A stretch of DNA of 64,000 nt, from assembly GCA_964625855.1 (NCBI GenBank), contig CAZVFC010000022.1, positions 69,672 to 133,671 on the forward strand, written 5' to 3'. This document shows positions 52,576 through 62,013 of this stretch, piece after piece. The DNA is from JAPLUA01 sp964625855. Lineage in GTDB: Bacteria; Verrucomicrobiota; Verrucomicrobiia; Limisphaerales; UBA8199. The notes beneath the pieces are model-generated. The model was not told the origin of the DNA and did no database searches. It saw nothing but the letters and a program-made list of their open reading frames with translations. The translations under genes and the position numbers were made by a program. Every line of letters starts with the position of its first letter. The stretch's first letter is position 1.

Positions 52576-52959
52576 TTATTCTTCCGGCCACGCAAAGGCC
52601 CCCTCGAACAGCCAGTGTTCAAACCCACGGACGTACCGGAAACCCGGGAACCCTCCCTCGGTTCGAAGTGGCAGTTCCATGTCGGTGCACTTCACCTTCC
52701 AACGGGCCTTCCCGATGTCCTCTCCGTCATAGTCCGGAAGCGGTCCGCCCTCGCCAGCCTTGAATTCCTTGCACTCCAGTGCCCTGGCGCGGGCGACAAG
52801 GCGGTCCCGAAGAATGAAATACACCCAGCGGACCTGTTCAGGCTCCTCGGGCTTTTGATGCAAGGGGTAGTAGAGGCTCCCCCGTTCCCTCATGTACTCG
52901 GCCTCGCGGCTTATGCACTTGTCCTGCGGTAGCGTTAATTTGATGTCAGCCATATTCAT
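52576..52959 (-). CDS. Conserved-looking protein of unknown function
   Basis: 127 residues, mixed charged and aromatic, without signal peptide or membrane segment. Phrases such as VRWVYFILRDRLVARARALE, DYDGEDIGKARWKVKCTDME and FRYVRGFEHWLFEGAFAWPEE look like a folded, conserved domain, but I do not recognise the family. It starts at the ATG at 52959 or, equally well, the ATG two codons later. It is flanked by the PIN gene (convergent) and a LamG-type exported protein (same strand). Confidence 0.55.
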   Translation of the reverse strand: MNMADIKLTLPQDKCISREAEYMRERGSLYYPLHQKPEEPEQVRWVYFILRDRLVARARALECKEFKAGEGGPLPDYDGEDIGKARWKVKCTDMELPLRTEGGFPGFRYVRGFEHWLFEGAFAWPEE

Positions 52960-53040
52960 CTCCGTTCTTGGCAGTCTGTGTCTCTAGGTCCATCGGACAT
53001 GTTCACCAGCCAGAGGTGTTCACCCAGCATTCGGTTTCCG

Positions 53041-53976
53041 CTAAGGAGCCACCTGCAATCGGAAGAACAGGCTTTCCCAGTTGTCCACGTCCCAATATTG
53101 CGGATGCACCATGCTGGTGTTGGTGGCCGTGAACGCCGAGCCTTGGTTGGTCCACGTAATCAGGTCCGCCGAAACTTGAAACTGGTAATTGGTGCCCAAA
53201 AGCAGATTTGAGAACGACGGCTTTACTGCCTTCAACAAATTCAGATAGGGGAAATTGGGGACTTCTGATGACCAAGCATCGCTTCCGTGGATCGTGCCGT
53301 TGTTGCCGTTGCCGCTGGAATCCGCAACGATCGTCCCCTGGCCTTCATCAAAGTGGTAAAGTGCAATCGTGTTTGTATCAACGGCAAAACGCGCCTGAGG
53401 TATGAACGGGCGGCTGTAGCGAGCAGACTTTGAAATTCTGACTTCCGCAATCCACCCGGTGAACGGACGCCACCCGGAGTTTTGGCACCCGATGTGGATT
53501 GGATTCGACCCAACGACAATTTGGGCTGTGCAGTTGGTGGAGAAGAACAGACTGCCATCAACCCAGACGAAATAGTTGGTCCCATCGTATTGCACCGCGT
53601 AATGCTGCCATTTGTTGGTGCTTGTCAGTTGGTGGTTGCCCTGATTGTGAGCATAAATGCAATTGTCATAAACCGACCGCGGACTTAGGTCTATGTCCGC
53701 ATTCGGACATGCGTTCGCGAACCGCAGGTCAAAGCCGCTGAACGTAGTGCTGTATGGCTCTTTGCTGACTAGGCTGTTCCAGTCAGTCGTGCCGTTCTGC
53801 CGATTGAACCAACACTCAACGGTCAGCATGTTGTTGGTTATGTTCATGGATGCGCTATGCGGGATAACCACATAGGTCCCGCTCTTGGTGGAAAGGCTGA
53901 ACCCAGCCTGTGCTGTTCCTGCCGACAGCCCCAAGGTGATGGTGAGAATTCCAAATAACGCTCTTGTTGCTTTCAT
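53041..53976 (-). CDS. Exported single LamG-domain protein
   Basis: 311 residues with a signal peptide (ALFGILTITLGLSAGTAQAG). One LamG/concanavalin-type domain spans about 27-235 (MLTVECWFNRQN, KWQHYAVQYDGTNYFVWVDG, FTGWIAEVRISKSARY, NTIALYHFDEGQGT). The shared C-terminal module follows (FQVSADLITWTNQG through LFFRLQVAP). It probably binds a carbohydrate or another surface polymer. It is smaller than the giant LamG protein at 28702 but of the same build. Confidence 0.85.
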   Translation of the reverse strand: MKATRALFGILTITLGLSAGTAQAGFSLSTKSGTYVVIPHSASMNITNNMLTVECWFNRQNGTTDWNSLVSKEPYSTTFSGFDLRFANACPNADIDLSPRSVYDNCIYAHNQGNHQLTSTNKWQHYAVQYDGTNYFVWVDGSLFFSTNCTAQIVVGSNPIHIGCQNSGWRPFTGWIAEVRISKSARYSRPFIPQARFAVDTNTIALYHFDEGQGTIVADSSGNGNNGTIHGSDAWSSEVPNFPYLNLLKAVKPSFSNLLLGTNYQFQVSADLITWTNQGSAFTATNTSMVHPQYWDVDNWESLFFRLQVAP

Positions 53977-54025
53977 ACGTTTGTGTTCCTGGCCTGTTGA
54001 TCTTATTTAGGTCTCCGGTGGTCCA

Positions 54026-54442
54026 TTGCCACCATTAGCGGGAGTGTTGTTCCAAACCGGCCAAGGGCGCAAGGTAATACCTTGCTTGTTTGTGACAGGC
54101 GTTGCAGCGGCGTTTCTAGAGGCGGGCGGCAAGGTGGCCAAGGTGGACCGGACGATCGGCCTGACCCGCGGACGCGTGACCGCTTTCAAATTGGACAACG
54201 TGGTGGTCGGCTACGACCTGGGCAACCTAAGCCTGGACAATCAGATCGGGATTGAAGGGGTGGGGGCGGATCCGTTCAGCCAAGGCGGAGACAGTGGGTC
54301 GGCCATTGTAGATGAAGAGTTGCGGGTGGTGGCACTGCTTTTCGCCGGTGGCGACCAGGGTGGAGCGAACGGCCAGGGATTGACCTATGCCAACCCGATT
54401 CACAAGGTTTTCGACGTCCTGGCGGTGGAGTTGGCTCTGTGA
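54026..54442 (+). pseudogene. C-terminal lobe of a trypsin-like serine protease (5'-truncated)
   Basis: The translated sequence contains KVDRTIGLTRGRVTAF, then FSQGGDSGSAIVDEELRVVALLFAGG and TYANPIHKVFDVL. This is the C-terminal barrel of a trypsin-like protease, with the catalytic serine in GGDSGS. The N-terminal barrel, which should hold the catalytic His and Asp, is missing upstream, where the sequence turns into an exported LamG gene's promoter region. The frame opens only with a TTG, so it is probably a gene fragment. Confidence 0.6.
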
Positions 54443-54533
54443 ATGGGTGCGAGCAGGATTGCACCGGTCAGAGCGGGATGACGTATTGACGCCTGCGGGC
54501 TCCGCAAGCCGGCGCGCGCACGAGAGTTGAGTC

Positions 54534-54758
54534 ATGACGCCACGCACATTGGACGAAGCCCGGGCCGCGAAGACTGCGGCCTCTACTCTATTCGCCTCCC
54601 TGGCTACGGTAGTCGGGGTTGGCATCACGCGCGTCGGGGAGGGTTACGGCCTCAAGGTGAACCTGCGCGAGCAGGCCAAAGGCCCCCTGCCGACGGAGGT
54701 TGCCGGCGTACCCGTGCAGGTCGAAGTGGTCGGGGCCATCCGAAAACAGGAGAGCTGA
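54534..54758 (+). CDS. Small protein resembling the N-terminal segment of bacterial trypsin-like proteases
   Basis: 74 residues: TAASTLFASLATVVGVGITR, then GEGYGLKVNL and LPTEVAGVPVQVEVVGAIRK. The pattern of a 'VVGVGI' strand followed by a 'L-P ... G-V-P-V' strand is, as I recall, found at the N-terminus of bacterial trypsin-like proteins and in stand-alone small proteins beside them. It lies downstream of the protease fragment at 54026, where the order in a whole gene would be the reverse. It may be a functional small protein or a remnant of the same decayed locus. Confidence 0.5.
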   Translation: MTPRTLDEARAAKTAASTLFASLATVVGVGITRVGEGYGLKVNLREQAKGPLPTEVAGVPVQVEVVGAIRKQES

Positions 54759-54780
54759 AAGAGTTCCTGTTCCAGGCGGC

Positions 54781-54912
54781 CTACGCTGCGGGGACGCGGG
54801 CGGTGGTGGTCTTCGGGCGGTCGCGCCAGCTGTTGATCTGCTGGACGGTCTGGATGAAGATGCGTTTGCCGGCGGGCGGCACGCCAAACCGGGCGACGTA
54901 GAGGCCAGTGAT
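54781..54912 (-). pseudogene. Partial copy of the 3' end of the gene at 59467-60132
   Basis: Reading the minus strand gives VNITGLYVARFGVPPAGKR, then IFIQTVQQINSWRDRPKTTT and ARVPAA before a stop. The gene at 59467 ends VDITELYVARFPLLLAGKR, then IFIQTVQQINGWRDRPKTTS and ARVLAT. Only the last 44 or so codons are present, so this is a truncated duplicate or the relic of a second member of that family. Confidence 0.75.
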
Positions 54913-55008
54913 GTTGACCACTGCCATCTTGGTTGCTTTCGAGGTTGCCCGTGCCTGCCGGGGGTGTTTACCCTTCGTACATAGGTTTGCCCGTTAGCCC
55001 CGCAGATC

Positions 55009-55632
55009 ATGGACGCGAACAGGATTAAATCCGCACTGGCCGACATTACCGCCGAGCGGGACCCGACGCTCAAGAGCGCCAAGCTGGCCTCGCTATGCAG
55101 CGCGCTTTGGGCTGAACGCGGTGTCGAATTGGTCGTGGTCGGCGGTTCGGCCATCGAGATTCTGACAGAGGGCCTCTATGCCTCGGGCGATTTGGACATG
55201 TGCTACACGAACAAGGCGACCTTGCCGGTGCGGGAGCGGCAGGAAGTCATGGGTTTTCTGGGCGCAAAGGGCGGGCCGCGCAATTGGCAGGTAGCGGGCA
55301 CGTACCTTGATTTGCTCGGCCCGGCGGAAAGCTTTGCGCGCACACCGTTCCGCCGCGTAGATGGGCCGTACGGCAGTTTCCTGGTGATGAAGCCGGAAGA
55401 CCTGCTCGTGGAACGGGTGCTGGTTTCATACTATCCCCAGCAGAACGTGGCGGCGCGGGAATGTGCGATGAGCCTGATCGCTGCCGTCCTGACGGGGGCA
55501 ATTGCTGTCAATTGGGGGGAAGTGCGAAGAGTTGCGAATCTGCCGGAATACCGTAATCTTGCGGAGTGCAAGAAACTGGTGAAGGAAGTGGCCGATGAAC
55601 TCAAAACCCAAAATCCCTTGCATTCCGATTGA
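55009..55632 (+). CDS. Nucleotidyltransferase-fold protein (AbiEii/DUF6036-like)
   Basis: 207 residues. VELVVVGGSAIEILTEGLYASGDLDM has the G-G-S/A ... D-x-D layout of the minimal nucleotidyltransferase fold (seen as VVGGSAIEIL and SGDLDMCY). MKPEDLLVERV and helical C-terminal half also fit. Proteins like this occur as AbiEii/MNT-type toxins or as stand-alone transferases of unknown target. A small basic protein overlaps its 3' end by 38 bases, giving a two-gene unit in a region rich in toxin-antitoxin remnants. The assignment to toxin-antitoxin is context-based. Confidence 0.7.
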   Translation: MDANRIKSALADITAERDPTLKSAKLASLCSALWAERGVELVVVGGSAIEILTEGLYASGDLDMCYTNKATLPVRERQEVMGFLGAKGGPRNWQVAGTYLDLLGPAESFARTPFRRVDGPYGSFLVMKPEDLLVERVLVSYYPQQNVAARECAMSLIAAVLTGAIAVNWGEVRRVANLPEYRNLAECKKLVKEVADELKTQNPLHSD

Positions 55633-55804
55633 AGGTTCTATCAGTTGGGAGGATTGGCTCAAAGGCCGGCGGTTTCGTCGCGAGATGAGCAAGCGGGTCG
55701 CGCCCGGGGTCATCCGCCGCAAGAGCAGTTCCAAGGACCGGCGGCTCAAGCGGCTCTTCAAAGGCGAGCGCGGTTTGCCCTTCACGCCCACGGAAGAGCT
55801 CTAG
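55595..55804 (+). CDS. Small basic protein paired with the nucleotidyltransferase
   Basis: 69 residues, strongly basic in the middle (GRRFRREMSKR, RRKSSSKDRRLKRLFKGER). It begins with ATG at 55595 inside the 3' end of the transferase gene and has no recognised domain. The 38-base overlap and shared strand suggest joint expression. It could be an antitoxin, a nucleic-acid-binding partner or the substrate of the transferase. Confidence 0.55.
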   Translation: MNSKPKIPCIPIEGSISWEDWLKGRRFRREMSKRVAPGVIRRKSSSKDRRLKRLFKGERGLPFTPTEEL

Positions 55805-55944
55805 TCTGGTTCGTCACGGGACTCGCCGGAGGTGCGCGTGTTGATGCCGCTACACCGCCATTATTCTCTCCACGACGCCGTCGGGCGCTGATGTGCTTTC
55901 CCGAAGAAGAGTGCGCCGATTGACGTCGGCGGCTGCGACGCTCG

Positions 55945-58900
55945 TTACGGCGCCGCCGTTTTCGCCCATTCCTTGGCCCGTTTGACCAGCGCTTGCCGCT
56001 GTTCAGGGGTCGGGGAATAGCCAAGGCGCTCCGGCCAGCCCAGCAAGCACGCAATCGTGTGGGCTGTTATGTCGCAAATCTGACACTCGCCGTGCCAGCG
56101 CATCCGAGTATGGGAAATCGCCGTGGTATCCTCCAGCAGGGCCGCCAGGTCGCGCAGGCGATTGGTAGCCCCCCACTCGCATAGATTGATCAGAGCTACC
56201 TCGCGGTCGGCAGTCGGAGCCTGCTTATCGCACGCTTTGGCCAGCAACCGATCCGTTATCCGATCCGGGGCAACCCTACCCAGCGCGAAGGTTGCGGCGC
56301 CATCGTGGTCCGTTCCCAGCAGTTTCGTTAATTCCTCCGTGGCGGGCTGGTATTTCATGAAACCCAGGCTTTGGACCAGGGCGTCCGTCAGCTCCGGGCC
56401 CAAGTGCTCCGGCTCGTATCCCCTCCGTAGCTCCAGCGGGAAGTCCCGCATCGCCATGCCCCCGGCTCGCGGGGGCGGGGACAGGCGCACGTCCACACAC
56501 ACGCCCTCAGGATCCAGGATTTCGAAAGGGTCGCCCCTCCCCCGAAAACTCCAACCAGGGCTGGGCCACGTCTGTCCGGCCTCGGGATCTTCCGGCTCGC
56601 CCATGAGGGCGCGGGCTTGCCGCAGCGTTTCCTCTGAGGTGGGCGGACCTGACTGCAGACAGGTTTGGAGCTTGGTGAGCAGCGCCGGGGCGGCGTTGGT
56701 AGCGCCAAGGCGGACGAGTGATTGGACTGCCTCCGCAGCGACGTATTGATTGGTGTCATTCAGTGTGCGCAGTAGTGCTGAAGTCGGCGGGTCCTGGGGC
56801 CAGCGGGCTTTACCGAGGGCCAATGCTGCCTGCCAGCGCAAGCCAGCATCCGGGCTTTTGAGGGCTTGGAGCAAGACCTTGCGCGTGACGTCCGTCTGCT
56901 GCGGGATGCTCCCGAGCAGTACGCAATACACGCGCCGGGCACGAACCCTCTGTGCGTCGAAATCACCGGCGATTGCGGCCACATCCAGGCTGCACGGCCG
57001 ACGCAGCAGGATGTAAGCGGCCGCGTCGTTCGTTTCGGGGTTCGACGATTTCAACATCTCGATCAGCTTATTCTGGTAGGGCTCCCATGGCAGGCGGCCG
57101 ATGACCTCGGCCAGACCGCGGGGGATGTCATCATCGTGGCCCTTCAGGCTTACAAGCATGAGATCGAGCAGCGCGGGCAAATCCTTTCCCGTCGCCACCG
57201 AGCTGAGCTGCCAGAGAACTTCCTCGGCATTCTGGCCACCTGCGGCAAAATACCCTTCGCGCCCGGCAGCCCGGGCGCGCAGGAGCTTGAGCCATTCCTC
57301 AACCGTCCTCTCCGCGTAGAAGCTGCGGGTAAAGGGCGGGGCTGGTGGCGTCCCGCCTCTGCTGATGAGTTCGCGCCAGGACCCATCGTCCAGCAGTTGG
57401 TCATTTGGACGAACGAACTCCCGGTAGGTCATGACCGCCCCTCGATACAATTGCAGGCCATCTGCGCTTGGAACCAGGACGTAGAGCGCTTGGGGGCGGG
57501 CCAGGCCCGCGTAGAGCATCGCGCTAGTCAGCGGGTTCGAGAACACCCTGGTCACGATGGGGAAGTCATCATTGGGCACCTCGAAGGAGTCCCCATAGTA
57601 AAAGTGAAACCTGGCAAGCGTGATGCCGTATTGCTCAATCCATTTGGCCTCGGCTTCCGTCAGCGCCTGGCCGGTGCGGGATTTGGTCCCCAACTCGGCC
57701 AACCGCTCGCAAACCGGTGTGAAGTCCTTTAGCAATTGCGCCACTTGCTCCACCTTCCCCGAAATCCTGCCTAACTCCTTCTCATCTTTGGGCTCGGGAG
57801 GGTGACGGCTTAGCGTGATCTGCGGGAGCTGTTCGCTGGCGGCGTGCGGGAAGTCGAAGGGCTGGTCCAGCCTTGCTTTTTCCAATGCCTCCCCTGTCCG
57901 GCGCGAGAGCTTGGCGAGGCCTGAGAAGAATGCCGGATACGGCGCCACCATGCCACGAGGAGGGGTGACTACACCCAAAAGGTACACACTGAGCTTGGTG
58001 TGCAGCGCCCAGGTGTGCCGTTGCTCAGCCCAGGCGCCGAGTTGGCTCCAGAGCTGCAGGTCTGACCAGGCGTCGGTGCGCAACGCAGCCGCGACTTTCT
58101 CAGGCAGCGGTTCCTGAAGGCGACTCAGCAGTTGCATCGCCTCGCCGTGGAGCGAGTCGGGCATCGGCCCGCAATCCGCTTTCAGGATGGCCTCGCTCAC
58201 GCTGTTGCCGAACTGGGTCTGGAGCGCGCGCACCGCGGCGGGCGACCGCAGCACCGGTGAGGCGGCCAGGAAATCCAGGCCGGAGGGATACATGCGGCCC
58301 CGAATCTTCGGGTCCACGGTTTGGTGGAAGCAGACTGCGCACGGCAGGCGCCGGGGCGGCAGCAGGCGGAAGCCGCGGGTTTGATTGGCGAAATCGGCGT
58401 ATTCCTCCGGCTGCAAGAGTTGGTCATTGACGCGCGGGTCGGGCACGCGGCTGTCCAGGGCCTTTTGGATTTCCCGGATGTGGCTCTCGACGGCGGAGCT
58501 ATCAAGCCAATTGGTGCCCAGCACGGCCTTGGCCGCTTCGGCGTAGATGCGAACGGTGCCGTCCTCCGCGGGCGCCAGCAACTGGTCGAGCGGATCCGAT
58601 AATTGCTGCCACAGCTCCAGCAACTCGGGTTTGTCGGCGACCACGGCGGCCAGCGCGAGCGCCAACCGGGTCTCCCGCAGGTTGCAGAGACGGAACACCA
58701 CGCTGGCATACCATTGGCGTGCGGCGAAGTAGTCGCTCAGCTCGGGCGACTGGGCGTAGAAGCTCTGGGCCCGGAACAGCGCAGGCGACAGCGCGAAGCC
58801 GATGGGCACCTGGACCTCAGTGGACCCGGTGCGCAGTTCCTGCACGATGCGCTTTTCCTCCGGGGAGAGCGTCTTGCAGTGCTGGGTATCTTGCAGCGCA

Positions 58901-59348
58901 AGGCCCACGGAGGCGAACCAGGCCAGGTCACCGCCTGCTGCGGGGGCCTTTGCTCGGCTTTCCTTGGCGGCCGCCCAAAGCTCATGCGAGAACCTCGCCA
59001 GGCGTCGGCTCTGGATTTCCTCCAGTTCCTTCACGCCTTCCTCGAGCAGGACGTGATACGTATGCCAGGCGGAATCCGTGGTGATGAACGACGGCAGTTC
59101 TACAGAGGGACTCTTGATGTAAGGCTCGAAGATCTGCTTGAAGGCTGGGTCGGCCACCACGAAGCCATTCTTTGCAAGCAATTCGCGGGCAATTCGCGGG
59201 CAGTCGCTGAGCCGGCGAACTGCGCGATGCCCTTGGCGCGCGCGAGGTCGAAGGCCTCGGCGCCTACGGCCGCGGTGGGCAAAGCAAGAGCGATGAGGAC
59301 GGCTGCGACAAGCAGGATGCGACAGTCTCGGCGAGGTGTTCCATTCAT
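55945..59348 (-). pseudogene. DUF3160 exported protein with HEAT-like repeats, frameshifted near its 5' end
   Basis: The gene should start at the ATG at 59348, with a signal peptide (RILLVAAVLIALALPTAAVGA) and then AEAFDLARAKGIAQFAGSAT. There the frame is broken: a second copy of an 11-base unit (59178-59199) shifts translation. Removing one copy restores GSATARELLAKNGFVV and joins the long downstream frame of about 1080 residues. That part is DUF3160 (ITTDSAWHTYHVLLEEGVKE, FYYGDSFEVPN, LYRGAVMTYREFVRPND). HEAT-like repeats follow (LLQALKSPDAGLRWQAALALG, VAAEAVQSLVRLG). A haem-type cysteine is not obvious beyond LPCAVCFHQT, which resembles C-x-x-C-H. Function unknown. Confidence 0.8.
59178..59199. 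repeat. 11-bp tandem duplication causing a frameshift
   Basis: GCAATTCGCGG occurs twice in direct succession (59178-59188 and 59189-59199). A single copy would keep the DUF3160 gene in one frame; two copies shift it by two bases. Confidence 0.9.
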
Positions 59349-59466
59349 AAGACCGCTTCTTTGCTCCAACACCGCTCAACGCGGCAGGTTCCGGCAGAGT
59401 CGAGCTGGATACCAGGGTAGCGCGTTCGCGCAACCTCGGGCTGAATCATAGAACGCCATTGGCATT

Positions 59467-60132
59467 CTACGTTGCGAGGACGCGGGCGCTGGTGGTCTTG
59501 GGGCGGTCGCGCCAGCCGTTGATCTGCTGGACGGTCTGGATGAAAATGCGCTTGCCGGCGAGCAGCAAGGGAAACCGAGCGACGTAGAGCTCGGTGATGT
59601 CCACTACTTCGTCCGCGTCCTCCGGCAGCACGCCGAGGAGGCGGTAGTGATCCACATAGGTAACGCCCGGGCCCTGGGGGCGGGCGCCAAAGACGAGCAC
59701 GTGTCGGCCGGGTTGACGGGAGAGTTCAAGCTTGAGCGCGAGGACACCGTCGGTGTACGAGGCCATGAGCCGAACGACCGGGTTCGCCGGAAACACCGGG
59801 ATTGGGGGCGGCTCCGGCACCATGGGCAGGCCGATCATGGCGAGATGAGCGTTAACAGAGACCGAGACCAGGTACCCCGGAAGCGGGCTGGACCGGCCGA
59901 GCACGGCGCGGGTGCGGCGCTTGCGCCCGACGGCTTCCCAGGCGGCATACTGCTCGTCGGTCAGGGTGCCCCAGAAACTGCGGGCGCGCTGGAAGGCGGC
60001 GCGCCAGTCCATTTGCGGCCGGGTGCGCGGATTACGCGGGATGGTCTTCCGGCGTCGGATTTGCCCATAGCGGTTCTGGTAGTTGACGGTCTCGCCCAAG
60101 GACCCTGTTTGCGGCACATCGCGAATCTTCAT
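59467..60132 (-). CDS. Hypothetical protein of a repeated family
   Basis: 221 residues from the ATG at 60132, preferred because MKIRDVPQTGSLGETVNYQN is the conserved-looking opening. The N-terminal half is basic (YGQIRRRKTIPRNPRTRPQ) and then helical (AFQRARSFWGTLTDEQYAAW). The C-terminal half is a beta-rich domain (LALKLELSRQPGRHVLVFGA, VTYVDHYRLLGVLP). I recall similar proteins in Verrucomicrobiota and Planctomycetota but know no function. A partial copy of its 3' end lies at 54781-54912, so the family is duplicated locally. An 11-bp G-rich tandem repeat lies 75 bases upstream of its start. Confidence 0.7.
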   Translation of the reverse strand: MKIRDVPQTGSLGETVNYQNRYGQIRRRKTIPRNPRTRPQMDWRAAFQRARSFWGTLTDEQYAAWEAVGRKRRTRAVLGRSSPLPGYLVSVSVNAHLAMIGLPMVPEPPPIPVFPANPVVRLMASYTDGVLALKLELSRQPGRHVLVFGARPQGPGVTYVDHYRLLGVLPEDADEVVDITELYVARFPLLLAGKRIFIQTVQQINGWRDRPKTTSARVLAT

Positions 60133-60206
60133 GACAACAAATCCTGGCAATAGGGAGGTCTTGCGTCAAGCCGTTCATCCGTTATAGACTCACTGGGGAC
60201 TTATGA

Positions 60207-60294
60207 TGGGCATACGAGGGGCATACGAGGGGCATACGAGGGGTATACGAGGGGTATACGAGGGGTTTAGGAGGGGTTTACTGGGGGTTAGTTA
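60207..60294. repeat. Eight 11-bp units with GGGG runs, upstream of 59467-60132
   Basis: Eight units of 11 bases run from 60207 to 60294: GGGCATACGAG-type repeats that decay rightward into GGGGTATACGA, GGGGTTTAGGA, GGGGTTTACTG and GGGGTTAGTTA. A G-run recurs every 11 bases with seven-base spacers on the plus strand. The rest of the 341-base gap (60133-60473) shows no gene or other clear site. Confidence 0.9.
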
Positions 60295-60473
60295 GGCATT
60301 CCCATAGCCCGCCGCCGCTATTCCCTATGGATCTTTACTTGCGCTGCGCTCGGGCAGCTTGTGGTCCGCCTGATGCTTCGAAGCAGTTACGAAGGGGCTT
60401 CGAGGAGCGCAAGGGGAAGACTTGGGGGCCTTGCCGGCGCGTTAACCCAGCTTGAAATCAGAGTTTGAGCGGG

Positions 60474-61733
60474 TCACTGCTTCGCCGGGACGGAGTCGTT
60501 GCGCCAGTAGTCGGCATGGTAAGTCGCCCCGTCCTTTTGCCAAATCTTGCTGACAATATCAATATCGCCGTCGCCATCCACGTCACCCAGGGAGGCGTCG
60601 TGCCAACCTGGGTTGTCTTCCTGGATCACTTGCGGTGTAAAGACTGGCGGGTTCGAGCCGGAATTTGCCCAGATAACGCCCCGTTCTTTGAGCCCTTTGG
60701 CCTTCATGGGCAGCTTTCCCTGGCGTGCCCAGTGCGGAAAGGCGGAGGGGTCCTCCTGCTCACCAGCGAACACATCCAGGTCCCCATCTCGGTCGAAATC
60801 CGCCACGCCCAGTGAATGAAAAGAGCCCGTCCCCGGTACACAGCCCGGCGAGGTGGGCGGGTCGGGCAAGGGGAAGCGAGTCCATTTGGCGCCTTTGCCT
60901 TCGTTCCTCACCCAATAGACGTGACCGGAACCGGTATCGCAGTCGCTGTAAACAATGTCGTTTTGGCCGTCGCGGTCAAGGTCCACGACCCAGCTCCTGA
61001 TGCTGGTGCCGTAGCTGGCGTTGGTGATCACGAGATGCGGCCACGGGTGCCGAGGCCAGTCTCCCTCGCCCGTCCCGAGATTCTCGAACCAAGAGCCGGC
61101 GACGACGAGGTCCAGATCACCGTCTCCATCAATGTCTCCGGCGCCTTTGGGGGTGATGCCGCCATGATGCCCGACCTTTTCAGCCACCGTGTTGCGGGCC
61201 ATGGAGCGCGCCGGATTGAACCACACCAGCGTTACGCCATCGAAGACCACGATGTCCTGCCGGCCGTCCCGGTTCAGGTCAGCCGCCAAAATATCATGAT
61301 CATGGCCGACGCCCGGATAGCGATTGACGGCCCACGGGCGGTCGGGGTTCTCTTTCAAGTTGCCTGGGTTCTTGAACCAGACGCGGGTGAAGACCAGATC
61401 CGGCCACCCGTCGGCATCCACGTCCAGGGAGGCGGCGCCCAGTTCCTGCGGAATATTGGTGGAGATGCAGATTCTGTGCTCGATCCACGTGGAGTCGGTT
61501 CGGCGTTCATACCACCAGAAGCCGCGGACATCGCGCCGCGACAGGGCGCAGTCAAGGTCTCCGTCGCCGTCGAGATCCGCCAAGGGAATGCCTGCCGTTC
61601 CGCCGCCCTTGCCCGGCAGCGGGTTGGCGATGGTAAAATGCTGAAACTTAAACCCGGCCGCGTGCAAATGCGGCAACGCCATCAAAGAGGCGCCCGCGAG
61701 GCAAATCATCAGTCGTTTCAAGAGTGTTTTCAT
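60474..61733 (-). CDS. Exported FG-GAP/VCBS repeat protein
   Basis: 419 residues with a signal peptide (LMICLAGASLMALPHLHAAG). Seven calcium-binding repeats of the FG-GAP/VCBS type are visible: DLDGDGDLDCAL, DVDADGWPDLVF, DLNRDGRQDIVV, DIDGDGDLDLVV, DLDRDGQNDIVY, DFDRDGDLDVFA and DVDGDGDIDIVS. They form a beta-propeller like that of integrin alpha chains. No enzymatic domain is attached. Such proteins in this phylum are exported and presumed to bind ligands. It stands between the hypothetical protein at 59467 and the partial exported protein at 62014. Confidence 0.9.
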   Translation of the reverse strand: MKTLLKRLMICLAGASLMALPHLHAAGFKFQHFTIANPLPGKGGGTAGIPLADLDGDGDLDCALSRRDVRGFWWYERRTDSTWIEHRICISTNIPQELGAASLDVDADGWPDLVFTRVWFKNPGNLKENPDRPWAVNRYPGVGHDHDILAADLNRDGRQDIVVFDGVTLVWFNPARSMARNTVAEKVGHHGGITPKGAGDIDGDGDLDLVVAGSWFENLGTGEGDWPRHPWPHLVITNASYGTSIRSWVVDLDRDGQNDIVYSDCDTGSGHVYWVRNEGKGAKWTRFPLPDPPTSPGCVPGTGSFHSLGVADFDRDGDLDVFAGEQEDPSAFPHWARQGKLPMKAKGLKERGVIWANSGSNPPVFTPQVIQEDNPGWHDASLGDVDGDGDIDIVSKIWQKDGATYHADYWRNDSVPAKQ

Positions 61734-62013
61734 GAATGAAATGGTTGCGCGGAAAACCCGCCCTGACCGCGAGACAGCAACCAGGAAGGATGTTTGCCGG
61801 GCGGTCTCGCACAGATATTCGACAACTGCGTTCGGCCGGCCGATTGAATCTCAGGCTTCAAGGCGGCAAGCAAGCATGCGGCGGATTGGCCGTATGCGGC
61901 CCGCGCTGACGGTGGCTCCTCCCTCACGCCAACGGCCTCTCCGCAGCTACCAAAGGTCCCTGCCCGGCCTTGCCGGCCGGGCAGGAACGATCCCACAGTC
62001 CTTGCTCCACACC

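Noticed and set aside
53241..53585. Alternative frames within the small LamG gene
   Set aside because: The signal peptide, LamG motifs and shared C-terminal module all lie in the 53041-53976 frame.
60207..60294. Possible CRISPR or replication-origin iterons
   Set aside because: Units abut without spacers and decay rapidly. No replication initiator, DnaA boxes or cas genes were seen nearby.
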